Shown: piece after piece, positions 7,589 through 15,561 of the stretch | Position numbering within the stretch: the first letter of the stretch is position 1 | Layout of the letters: each line of letters begins with the position of its first letter | Assembly: GCA_005223375.1 (NCBI GenBank) | Contig: RXOD01005155.1 | Span: 1 to 15,598 of the forward strand | Direction of reading: 5' to 3' | DNA: 15,598 nucleotides | DNA from: Amoebophrya sp. AT5.2 | Lineage: Eukaryota; Sar; Dinophyceae; Syndiniales; Amoebophryaceae | The notes under the pieces: generated by a model | The model's input: the letters and a program-made list of their open reading frames with translations, nothing else | Told to the model about the DNA's origin: nothing | Databases searched by the model: none | Translations under genes and position numbers: made by a program

Positions 7589-8164
7589 CGAGAGGAGTGC
7601 TTGCTTTTGTGAAGTAGTTCAACCAAGGTTTTTTCGATACGCGGCATGAGCCTGGAGATGATACATGATGAGCTGCGGGGGCTAAAGCACGAAAACAACG
7701 AGCATGCATAGAAGATGAAGAAGCGATGGTGATGACCAGTATAATATCGATCGGCGATGTCTCCATCGCTTTTTTTTCCCACGCGATCAACACGAGATGG
7801 ATCTGCCATCCAAGTCAAAATTCGGAAAAACAGCAGCCGAACATCGGAGGTGGTGAACTTCTCCTTCTTCCCAATGGCTCCTCTTCCCAATGGGAAGTGA
7901 AGAGACGGCACTGGGCGTTTTGTTTGGTTAGCGTCGCATAGGTAAACTCACCATTTCCACCGATCTGAGCGATGTGCTGTCTCCATCCAAGGAAAGTTAG
8001 AGTTACACTTCTTCTTAGCCGCAAAGCATATTCCGCGCTGAAGTGCTCTCAAGTGTAGATCCCTCTGCTCTCGAGAGATGAACCCTTTCTCAAGTCAAGA
8101 AGTACAGCCCATCGATATAGCTCGTTTCGATCCCCATATCAACTCAAACAACAGTCTCAGTCAA
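7589..8164. other. Spacer between RPS15A and exon A
   Basis: No gene supported. It holds a 15-bp palindrome CTTCCCAATGGGAAG (about 7884-7898) preceded by a direct repeat of its left half (CTTCCCAATGGCTCCT). It should include the RPS15A 3' untranslated region and the leader of the gene at 7588. Open frames on both strands are short and have no coding-like bias. Confidence 0.5.
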
Positions 8165-9401
8165 TTAGAAGAAAAACCCCACGATCTTCCCCCCGGTGTG
8201 CTTCCGACGCGCCTCCTCGTGCGTGAGCATGCCGTAGGTGGTGGTCAGAACCAGGTGCCCGAACTGCCGGGACGGCAGGATGTCGGACGCCAGCTGTTCG
8301 ATCTGGTCGATGGTCACGTCGAAGCGCGGCGAGATGACGCCGCACTTGTTCAGCCGGCCGGTGAGGGTCACCACAATCTTCCCCGCGCGGTGGTCGTCCA
8401 CAATCTCGAAGTCCCCAATGTACTCGTGCTTCTGCATCACTTGGAGAAACTTGATGATCACCTGTTCGATGTTGGGGAGAGAGGTATTGTTATTGTTGGG
8501 TGGGGAAAAATCAAAATCATTTTGCATCTATATTAGGTTTCGTGAAAGGTAAGTATGTCTTGTGGGACAAAAGGGTGTGATGCTCTTGTGTCTTCTTGAT
8601 ATGGGACAGATTTTCTCTCCTAACTAAAGCTCTGGCCAGGCTGCGTGATCATCAAGTCTCTCCAGTGCATGCAGAAGCACGAGTACATTGGCGATCTCAA
8701 AATCCCCAATGTACTCGTGCTTCTGCATCACTTGAAGAAACTTGATGATCACCTGATGTGGGGAGAGGGAGAGGTATTATGCGGTAATCTAGCTCTAGCC
8801 GTTTTGGAGCCTATCAAGATGGCGAGAATCTTTTTGCGTCTATGGATTTCGCGTGCTGGTATGTCTTGTGGGAAAAAACAGTGTGATGTTCTAGAGTCTT
8901 CTTGATGTGGGACAGATTTTCTCTCCTCACTAGAGCTGCAGGCAGCCTGCGTCAAAGCGGCGAGAGAGATCACGCCACGGAACCGGCAACAGATCCGAGG
9001 GTCCACCCATGACCGAGCGGCTGAATCAAGTTGGTTCCTTCAGCGCATTTACAGAAGCACGAGTACTTCGGGGATTTTGAAATCACCGATGTACACCTGC
9101 TTCTACATGCGCTGGAGGAACTTGGATGATGATCTCCTATGAGTTGATGTAGAGGTCAACATGGGTTGCGGATTGCTCACGCCCCCGATTCTCTGGTTTT
9201 GATGCTCCTAGAGGAGCCTCACTCTTGCTGTAAAGAGATTTGACGGAACTGCGAGATCCTCGCGAAAGTAGCTTCATCTAAAAATGCCAAAAACTAAGAA
9301 AGTACCTTCGAGGACGGCTTGATCAGGACCTGGCGCTTGCCACGCTTTTCAGCGTTGACGATGCTGTTCAGGCAATCGTTGAGGACGGAAATCTTCACCA
9401 T
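8165..9401 (-). CDS. RPS15A: 40S ribosomal protein uS8 (RPS15A), two exons
   Basis: Exon 1 is 9401-9306 (32 codons, [20 protein letters not shown]...) and exon 2 is 8461-8165 (98 codons plus TAA). Joined they give 130 aa, the usual length of the eukaryotic protein. The family landmarks are present: [70 protein letters not shown] and the C-terminal [17 protein letters not shown]. uS8 binds 18S rRNA in the platform of the small subunit and is needed for its assembly in the cytosolic ribosome. Splicing is phase 0 with donor TCGAAG|GTACTT and acceptor GAACAG|GTGATC. The frame is intact, so I take this as the functional gene. The intron contains decayed partial copies of exon 2. Confidence 0.96.
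8645..8752. repeat. Fold-back of exon 2 sequence, 51-bp arms, 6-base loop
   Basis: The arms 8645-8695 and 8702-8752 are inverted copies of the first 51 bases of RPS15A exon 2 (GTGATCATCAAG... through ...GAGTACATTGG). They differ from each other at about five positions. The right arm also keeps the acceptor bases CAG in front of GTGATC, so it was copied from the genomic junction and not from mRNA. Confidence 0.9.
8832..8951 (-). repeat. Direct repeat of the 3' part of the RPS15A intron
   Basis: The segment 8832-8951 aligns with 8521-8644 (shared blocks TATGTCTTGTGGGA, GTCTTCTTGAT and GACAGATTTTCTCTCCT). Together with the adjoining exon-like arm at 8702-8752, it is a diverged second copy of about 250 bases spanning the intron-exon 2 boundary. 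Confidence 0.85.
9026..9135. repeat. Second, older fold-back of exon 2 sequence
   Basis: The left half (about 9026-9080) has CAGAAGCACGAGTACTTCGG followed by GGATTTTGAAATC. The right half (about 9081-9135) is its inverse with more substitutions (GATGTACACCTGCTTCTACA). Both halves resemble the exon 2 segment that encodes [11 protein letters not shown]. They are more diverged than the pair at 8645-8752, implying an earlier event. Confidence 0.75.
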
Positions 9402-9966
9402 TTTCACCTATTCGATGCGATCGATGGCTACCTATGCTACGGCCACGCTTCGCTTCCCTGTTCGCGGATTGGTGATCGATAACGATAAGGATGGTTATGG
9501 TATGAATAGTAAAATCTAAATTAGAATCGGTTACGTACAACTACACGGACCGATTGGGGTAGCAATACTTCTTGTCGAAAATCCGCCTTCGCGGGATGGA
9601 TCAGCCGATCTAGGGTGGAATTTTCCAACTACTGGATCCAGTGGATCCAGGGCGGGATCCATGGCTCAATAGTGGATCTATAACTTTTCACGAAAAGGAT
9701 CTTTGCCGAAACCACGAGGGCACTGTCATTGGGGATCTTGATCTTCAAGTGCGCGTGGTAAAACGCGATAAAGCAGTTCTGTGAGAGAAACATGTCCGAC
9801 ACACCGATTTAGATTTTTCACGACCAGAGACTACGACGGACAACAGGCACCACGCGATCATGCCACAGCTGCCGATAGGTGGATCTCACTGCGAATACAA
9901 GCACGTCAAGCACGAAGTCATTGTCATGCCCCTAGGCGCTCAAAAGGTGGAAGCCGTCATCCAAAA
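9402..9966. other. Spacer between the RBM34-like gene and RPS15A
   Basis: It should hold the 3' untranslated region of the RBM34-like gene and the RPS15A leader and promoter. GGATCC occurs three times in about 30 bases near 9636-9661 as part of short direct repeats (GGATCCAG). I see no gene, tRNA or clear core promoter motif. Confidence 0.5.
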
Positions 9967-12294
9967 TCACTTTTTAGATTTCTTGTTCTTCACGGCCGCC
10001 CCCTTTCCATTCTTTTTCTTCGCCCCACCCTTCGCACCCCCATCCGCAGCACGCGCTTTGCCCGGTTTCTCGTCCCCTTTCCGCACCGTCGCCTTCGATT
10101 TGCCAGCTGACGATCTGCCCGCCTTTTCTTTCTCCTTCTGCGACTTGAGCCATTTCTTCGACCGCACCAGCCGTCTTTGTTCCTGGTGCGTCAGCGTCTT
10201 CAGTGCCTTCTTCTTCCCGCATTGTTTCACTCTCTTCCCCAGCGACATTGCCTTCTCCCCTCCATTTCCCCCCAAATTCGCCGCATTCTCCGCCTTTCGC
10301 TTCTCCAGCTCTTCGACGCTTTCTACCTTCTCAAACCGCAGCACCCTTTCATTGATCTTCACCTCTTCCTTCGTCTTCACCAACTTCGTGGCACTCGCCC
10401 GATCGTCAAACTCCACGTAGCCAAACCCCTTCGACAATCGGCTGACACCGTCCCGGACGATCCGCAATCTGTTGATCTTCCCGTACTTCTGCAAACTTCT
10501 TTCAATAGCCATTTCCGTGGTCTGGAACGGCAGGTTGCCCAGAAAAACCGACTTCTTCCGCGAATACGTCCCCGCGTTCAGCTGTTGGGAAGTAGACGAA
10601 GTAGTAGAGACCCCGGCGCTACTGCTGCCACCAGTAGTAGCTGCTGTACCGCCTGGCGCGCCGCCGGGACCCTGCTTCTGTTTCTCGCCGACGATTTCCC
10701 CACACAGGTCGGATTTCCAGTTCGCCCGCGCCACCAGCAGCTCGGCGTTGCACCGGTGCTCGTCGTCGAAGAACAACGGACCCTTCTTCCCCCCACCCAA
10801 TGATCCGCTTCCACTCTGTAGCTCCCGCACGAGTGCCTCTCCCAACACTTTTGCTTCTTTTCGCAATACCACGTACGCGTTTTTGGAATACGCGTTGTCC
10901 GCATACGCCTTGGTCGCGTGCGCGGCCCGCCGGTTGTTTACAAACTTCGCCTCCACCGGCAGCGAGCGAAACCGGATCGACTCGATGCGCAACAGCAGCT
11001 GGATTTGGACGCGCACGGTTTGGTTTTCCTCGGATGAAATTTCCGCGAGCCGGTTGCGGATGGTGGCGATGTTCTCCTGGTGGGGGTGGAAGGCTCTGCT
11101 TGGCATGGAGGCGTTCTGTTGCGTGTCGTCTGCTGACGCTGTCTTTCCTGCTGGTGCAGAGCAGCCTGCACTTCTGCCATCTTCCGCCGGAGAAGCCGCC
11201 GGAGCAGAACAAACCGTGGTTATCCAACTGTCTGCTCCTGCGTCCCCTGCTTTATCATCCCCGTTGGCTGTAGTGGATCCAAATTGGCACGCCAGCACGA
11301 GGTCGCCGCAGTGGCTCGTGCTCCGGAGCGAGAGTTCACCATTTACCTTCTCCGAAACGTGGAGGTCGGACGGTGCGATTGTTGTTTCCACGACGCCGGA
11401 CGGGAGTGCAGAAACCAAAAACCGCTTCAGCTCCTTCGACGTCCACGAAAGCGGAACCTGGAAATGATCGGGATAGAAATTGAATCTATGAATCTACATG
11501 CGAAAAGCCGATGTGCAAATGAATTTAGAAGATAACGCTACTTACTACTCGTCGTAGGCACAGAAGTTCCGGTTTAGGGCGGGAAAACGCTGCAGCGGTG
11601 TGGCACGCCGATTCAAATGCATTAGAAGTGGTGCCGAATTCCCGTCGTGCCCCACCGCGCGAAGCGCCGATCGCAAAAAGATCGGCGCTTCGCGCAGTGG
11701 GGCACGACGGGCGACGCGACTTTGGCAGCCGTGAAGCAGCAAGAAGAAGTGAATCACTTGATAGGTTTTTCCAAGTGCGTTAAATCACATAGCATCGATC
11801 GGTACGTTTCCCACGAAGAGCGTCCGCTCGTTGCGCTCGACTTCATCCCTCTCCTGGCCCTCGGTTCCTGGTGCCACTGACCCGGGAGCAAGAATCGTCG
11901 ATGACCCCTTCTTCCCCTGCTTCTTCCCAGCACCGCCTCCTGCCAGCACCGCCTCTTCCAAGCCGGCCTGTTCCAACATTGCAGAAGGTGGGAGCTCGGC
12001 ACGCTGCTGTGTGAATTTCCGCACCGCTGCGAGGGCTGCAGCGAGTTGCTTCTCGTTCTCTTTCTCCTTGCTCTGTGCAAGCGCTTGTGCGGTGTTGCCG
12101 GTCCTCTTCTTGTCTACTTTCGCGGACGATTGCTCGGCACTGCTCTTCTTCTTTCCCCCGTCCTTCCTGGTCCCCGCGAGTTTTTTGCTGCTTTTATTGC
12201 CGCTGGTGAAAGCGATGGCGGTAGACTCGATCGTCTGGGAAGTGCGAGTGCCAGCAGCGGCTCGCGCCGCGATCAAATCAGAAAGGGCGCCCAT
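9967..12294 (-). CDS. RBM34/Nop12-like nucleolar RNA-binding protein, two exons
   Basis: Exon 1 is 12294-11806 (163 codons) and exon 2 is 11457-9967 (496 codons plus TGA), 659 aa in total. The intron splits RRM1 inside its RNP2 strand: RTLFVGN in exon 1 and VPLSWTSKELKRFL in exon 2, phase 0. RRM1 resumes after an insertion of about 130 residues with IESIRFRSLPVEAKF and KNAYVVLRKEA (about 320-366). Those are hallmark blocks of RBM34 and yeast Nop12, which act in 60S subunit (25S/5.8S rRNA) maturation in the nucleolus. RRM2 spans about 466-540, with RNP2 VFLGNLPF and RNP1 KGFGYVEF. The N-terminal 150 and C-terminal 100 residues are Lys-rich, as expected for nucleolar proteins. The start is the first ATG of an open exon. 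Family assignment is strong; orthology to RBM34 against another two-RRM nucleolar protein is less certain. Confidence 0.9.
11458..11805 (-). other. Intron (348 nt) of the RBM34-like gene
   Basis: The donor is GGAAAC|GTACCG and the acceptor ATTTCCAG|GTTCCG. Splicing rebuilds the RNP2 strand of RRM1, which is strong evidence for the boundaries. GTNCCG occurs at both junctions. The middle is occupied by a long hairpin (11641-11711). Confidence 0.9.
11641..11711. repeat. Intronic hairpin, 32-bp arms, 7-base loop
   Basis: The arms 11641-11672 and 11680-11711 match at 31 of 32 positions around GCAAAAA. The stem is very GC-rich (core GCGCGAAGCGCCGATC). Unlike the other fold-backs, I find no obvious exon source for it within the window. 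Confidence 0.92.
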
Positions 12295-12770
12295 CGATGG
12301 CCTATGCTTTTGCTGAGAAGTTCAACTCTAATTTTTGTACAACTGGATAGCGAATAAAAGGCGATGAGTTCCAATTAGTGTCGGAGGTACCGTAGGATAA
12401 ATGAATGTCTAGAGCCTGGATCCGATTGATAAGGAGTGCAAAAAAATGGTCATTCGCTCGTGGTACGAACAATAATTGAATTGAATTCACTTCTACCTTA
12501 CCTCGCCTCGTGGTATAAACAAAGGAGTACCGGAGTCAAGATTTTTTTTTTGACTCGATGGCATTTTTTTAACTGGTAGTGCTCTGGATCTCGTCAGTGA
12601 ACATAGAATTCAGATCTCACGTTGATCTTCTACTCACGCTCACGGACCGATCACTTAGTCGTCACTTCACGGGGCCATGGCTTGTGATCCTGGCACCGAT
12701 CCGGCAATGAGTTCTTGGTTGGCCAGTTTGGGAAGTTGCTGCCGTCCTTCCCCTTGCCCTTTTCTCTTAC

Positions 12771-12869
12771 GCATGTCAATTCGCGTCCTCTGTTGTCGTA
12801 GATACTGAGGTGCGAAACGCCCATCGGATCTCCCGGCTCAGCCTGTAACAAAATCTTCTTTTCTGTCAT
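12771..12869 (-). CDS. Orphan exon candidate with a strong donor
   Basis: The frame opens at an ATG at 12869 (MTEKKILLQAEPGDPMGVSH...) and reaches a good donor, CATGC|GTAAGAG, at 12770. An internal acceptor-like TTGTTACAG would instead start the exon at 12842, giving exactly 72 nt. In either case no second exon could be recognised, and the 33 residues match no family I know. It could be an exon of a small gene, a relic, or chance. Confidence 0.25.
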
Positions 12870-12894
12870 AGCAGTGGTCAAAAAGAAGCGGACT

Positions 12895-13017
12895 GCGCAG
12901 AGATCTGCGTCCAAAACTTGTCAATCCTAAAAGCGAAGTGCCAGCGCAGAGATCTGCGTCCAAAACTTTCCATGGGCCCGGCGCAGAGATCTGCGTCCAA
13001 AACTGTCCATGGGCCCG
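12895..13017. repeat. Three copies of a 24-bp motif, two as a 37-bp tandem
   Basis: The motif (GCGCAGAGATCTGCGTCCAA then AACT) begins at 12895, 12944 and 12981. The last two belong to 37-bp units (12944-12980 and 12981-13017) that differ at one base and end TCCATGGGCCCG. The CGCAG...CTGCG part of each copy can form a small hairpin. It lies about 70 bases beyond the stop codon of the gene at 13091. Confidence 0.9.
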
Positions 13018-13090
13018 ATCTTTTCGAGCGCTCGCAGCGGACCACAGGTTTATTTTTTCAAAACCACCGAAGAAGCAGAACGGCGGCCGT

Positions 13091-14583
13091 TTAATCACGA
13101 TTATTACAGCATTTGGTGAGGTCGTAAACCGGGATGTTTGGTTTTTTGCCGGTTTTTATCTCGAGGAGGCGCTCCAGCGTCTCCACGAGGGCCTCGAACT
13201 GCTCCCGTCCCGTTTCGGAGCGGAGCACGAGCGCCGAAATTTGGGAAGCGTCGGTCGCCGCGACGACTTCGTTCCATTTCGTCCCGGTGGGGCTGGTCAG
13301 CTTGGGAGTTACCTTGGCAAACAGCTCCTCGGAACTTGCGAAGAACCCATCTTCCGCCGGCGAAACCGGCTTGGCATCCACGCCGAAAACCGTGAGGCCC
13401 AGTTCCTTGTAGCGAGCGTTGAAAACGATTTTGCGGTGATCATTGATCCCGGCCAGCGCGCCCCATTTCACCGGCTTCAAAGTGTGTTCCATCGCCGTGG
13501 GGAGGGTCTCCTGGATGGTATTAGCTGCATCTTCCCATTCGTAGCCAGCAAAATTGGTTTTCTCTTTGGGGAGACACTCCAGCAGTTTCGGACGGGTGAC
13601 GTCGGACTTGGATTTGAGTACTAAATATTTTTCCAGCACGGCGCGCACCCCGGGAGAGTTTTTTTCCATCAACTCGAGCATTTTCTCGTCCGCGAAAACA
13701 CCATCGAGCGGAAACGCGGAAAACGTTCTGAACAGCTCAAACCTTTCCTGCCACTTCTCCGACTCAGAAAGCGTCACACTCGCCGCCCCATCCTCCCCGG
13801 CTCCGCGGAGCAGCGTCTGTAGTCGTGGTATCATTGATTGATTAATGTACCCAACAATGAAATGTAGTTAGATCCAGGACAGCACAGAGCATCAGGTATG
13901 ACGCCTATCAGTCGATTGATGGCGCGATCAACTGATACGGCTTTTTCCGATCCACTGAAAAGCCTCTGTCTCATCCACATCCCATGATCACCTTACAAAT
14001 ACACGGGAGCAAACTGTACTTCTACTCCGGTCATACATCTACATATTTTTTTAGAGCTATAAGTTTTCCAATATACCTTTCCTCTGGCCTCCTCCATCCA
14101 CTGCCACAGCGGCCCTTGCTGGCCCTGCTGCACTAGCTGATGCATGGGCACCACGATTTCCGGCAGCGACCCCTTTCTCCCACCTCCACCGACTTCTCGG
14201 AAGTAACACGCGGGGTCGTTTAATAGCAGTTGGTGGAGTTGCTCCTCCTCCTCCTCGTCGTAGTTTTGTGTCGCGATGTCCATTTGTGATCCAAACAGCG
14301 GCAGCGTGTTTTCTGCGCGGACCAGAATCCCGAAGTCCCCGGCCAGGGCGCCCGTGGTGGTATCCGTCGCATCCTGCAGCTCGTCCACAGAAGCCACCGT
14401 GGAGAAAGACATTTTTTTCATTTTTTGCCCCGACTCTGACACCCAGTGCTCCGCAACCCGGTCGCCGGAGAATTTCCCCAGCGCGCCGACCCCGTGCCAA
14501 AGCAAAGGCCCCTGCGCGAACATCTGCTGCAGTTCCGGAAAACGGACTTGTTCATGTCCAAAGAAGGATCCTAAACCTACCAT
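13091..14583 (-). CDS. Unrecognised two-exon gene, 410 aa predicted
   Basis: Exon 1 is 14583-14077 (169 codons from ATG) and exon 2 is 13816-13091 (241 codons plus TAA). The donor is GGAAAG|GTATAT and the proposed acceptor is GACTACAG, both phase 0, giving ...WMEEARGK-TLLRGAGEDG. Both exons have clearly coding-like composition. Exon 1 includes an acidic run (NYDEEEEEQLHQLL) and a Gly-rich turn. Exon 2 has amphipathic helices and an ordered-looking C-terminal half (HRKIVFNARYKELGLTVFGV and SALVLRSETGREQFEALVET), ending KCCNNRD. No signal peptide or membrane segment is seen and I do not recognise the fold. An alternative is two separate genes, with exon 2 starting at its own ATG (13834). The frame upstream of 14583 is open to about 14665, so a further 5' exon is possible. 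Confidence 0.6.
13817..14076 (-). other. Proposed intron (260 nt) of the 410-aa gene
   Basis: It runs from GTATATTGGAAAAC to CACGACTACAG. In-frame stops occur inside it (the exon 1 frame ends at 13993), so splicing is needed to join the two coding stretches. Unlike the other introns here, the exon after it starts with AC, not GT. No internal hairpin stands out. Confidence 0.5.
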
Positions 14584-14802
14584 TATGGTAATAGTATCGC
14601 TGTTGAGGCTATGACCCTGCGGCTGTTGACTGATTTGTTTTTTGCAGAAAGCCGCCTTATTAATTTAGTCAGCTTGGGCTATTACTATAGTGGCGCTGAT
14701 CCACCGAAAGCGCCAGAGCCGAGTTGGTTTTTCAACCGCAGAAAGGCGCACGAAGTTGCGAAAAGTGTCACGTTGTGAGTACAAGACTGAGCACTCCGTG
14801 AG

Positions 14803-14865
14803 GATTCGAGAGTTTTGGACCGAAGGATCACGGTGGATTCGGGAGTTTTGGACCGAAGGATCACG
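14803..14865. repeat. Two 30-bp copies at 33-bp period
   Basis: The copies 14803-14832 and 14836-14865 differ at one base (GATTCGAGAGTTTTGGACCG against GATTCGGGAGTTTTGGACCG, both continuing AAGGATCACG). The period is a multiple of three, so a plus-strand frame reads IREFWTEGSR twice, but there is no other sign of a gene. Confidence 0.9.
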
Positions 14866-15435
14866 CATTCAAGAAGAAAAACTTCCTCTGATTTTTTTGC
14901 CAACAAAACTCTGATCGAAATCCGCGGCACTTGTTGCCTTAGAGCAAATGGAAGCTCGTCCGAGAGTTCGCCGCGTGCTCGGTCACTGGTGCTTCACGAC
15001 CCGTTTTACTATTTATCTATTGGGATCATGTGCCTTCTCCCACTACCCCCATCGGACTTCGGAGAATTGACAAATGGAGTGCATCAGTCGTTTTCTCTTC
15101 TGCCGCTCTGTACGTGCCCCGATGGTGGTCCTGGGTGAATCTTCTACCGACTTAACTGGCTGTTGCTTAAGATAGTGAAATAGTGATCACTTTCGTTTGG
15201 TTTGCTTATGCTTTGTATTCAATTTTACAAGATAGAAGCAGCTCGCCCGCGCGCCGTAGGGCTCAAGAGACCCGAGTAGATGCCGAAGGCCTCAAGTAGA
15301 CGTTCTCCGACGGCAGGACCGAGCACAGGGAAATGCTGCAACGGCGGAAAATAAAATCTTGGTTGGAGGTTTATTTTGGTGGAGCTGTGCTGTTGTATAC
15401 GTCGGGAAAAAAAAGGATACGCACGTAGGGGCCAA

Positions 15436-15561
15436 GCCACATTCGCCCAGAGGTCGAAACTTCGAGCCGCTCAAAGGGGTCAACGCACATTCGCCAAGCC
15501 GATCGACAGCGTCAGCCACATACGCCGAGCCGCTCGACGGGGTCAGCGCACATACGCCAAG
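15436..15561. repeat. Degenerate array of four short units at the window edge
   Basis: A core of the form G(C)CACAT(T/A)CGCC(A/G)AG recurs at about 15436, 15484, 15515 and 15547, spaced 48, 31 and 32 bases. Between cores lie variants of CCGCTCGACGGGGTCA. The array continues past the last core and probably beyond the window. Spacing is not a multiple of three, which argues against a protein repeat. Confidence 0.75.

Larger units (their letters stand above)
8462..9305 (-). other. RPS15A: RPS15A intron (844 nt) containing copies of exon 2
   Basis: It begins GTACTTTCTTAG and ends CATCGAACAG; AGGT flanks both ends. The interior is built from duplicated gene sequence. There are two inverted pairs resembling the first 50-60 bases of exon 2 (8645-8752 and about 9026-9135), and a direct repeat of the 3' end of the intron (8521-8644 against 8832-8951). 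No RNA gene or independent reading frame is visible. Confidence 0.9.
12295..13090. other. Spacer upstream of the RBM34-like gene
   Basis: Apart from the orphan exon candidate and the three-unit repeat listed separately, I see only minor structure. A direct repeat CTCGTGGTA(C/T)(G/A)AACAA lies near 12458-12472 and 12507-12522. A short inverted repeat GAGTCAA...TTGACTC surrounds a T-tract at 12533-12556. The RBM34-like leader and promoter must be here. Confidence 0.5.

Noticed and set aside
8462..8527. Extension of RPS15A exon 2 upstream into a 120-codon frame
   Set aside because: The extra residues are an Asn/Pro run unlike any uS8, and the true N terminus is found in exon 1 at 9306-9401.
8078..8552. 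Plus-strand open frames of 152 and 104 codons over RPS15A
   Set aside because: They are antisense to exon 2 of a clearly conserved ribosomal protein gene and show no homology of their own.
11416..11418. TTG as the start of the RRM protein
   Set aside because: The frame continues upstream to an AG|GT acceptor at 11458 and joins exon 1 in phase within RRM1. A non-ATG start is not needed.
9860..11467. Plus-strand open frames of up to 331 codons
   Set aside because: They are antisense to the RRM gene; the minus strand carries the conserved RNP motifs.
12895..13017. CRISPR-like array
   Set aside because: Only three copies, unequal spacing, no unique spacers of constant length, and a eukaryotic context.
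12938..13624. Plus-strand 228-codon open frame
   Set aside because: It is mostly antisense to exon 2 of the 410-aa gene, and its start lies in the short tandem repeat.
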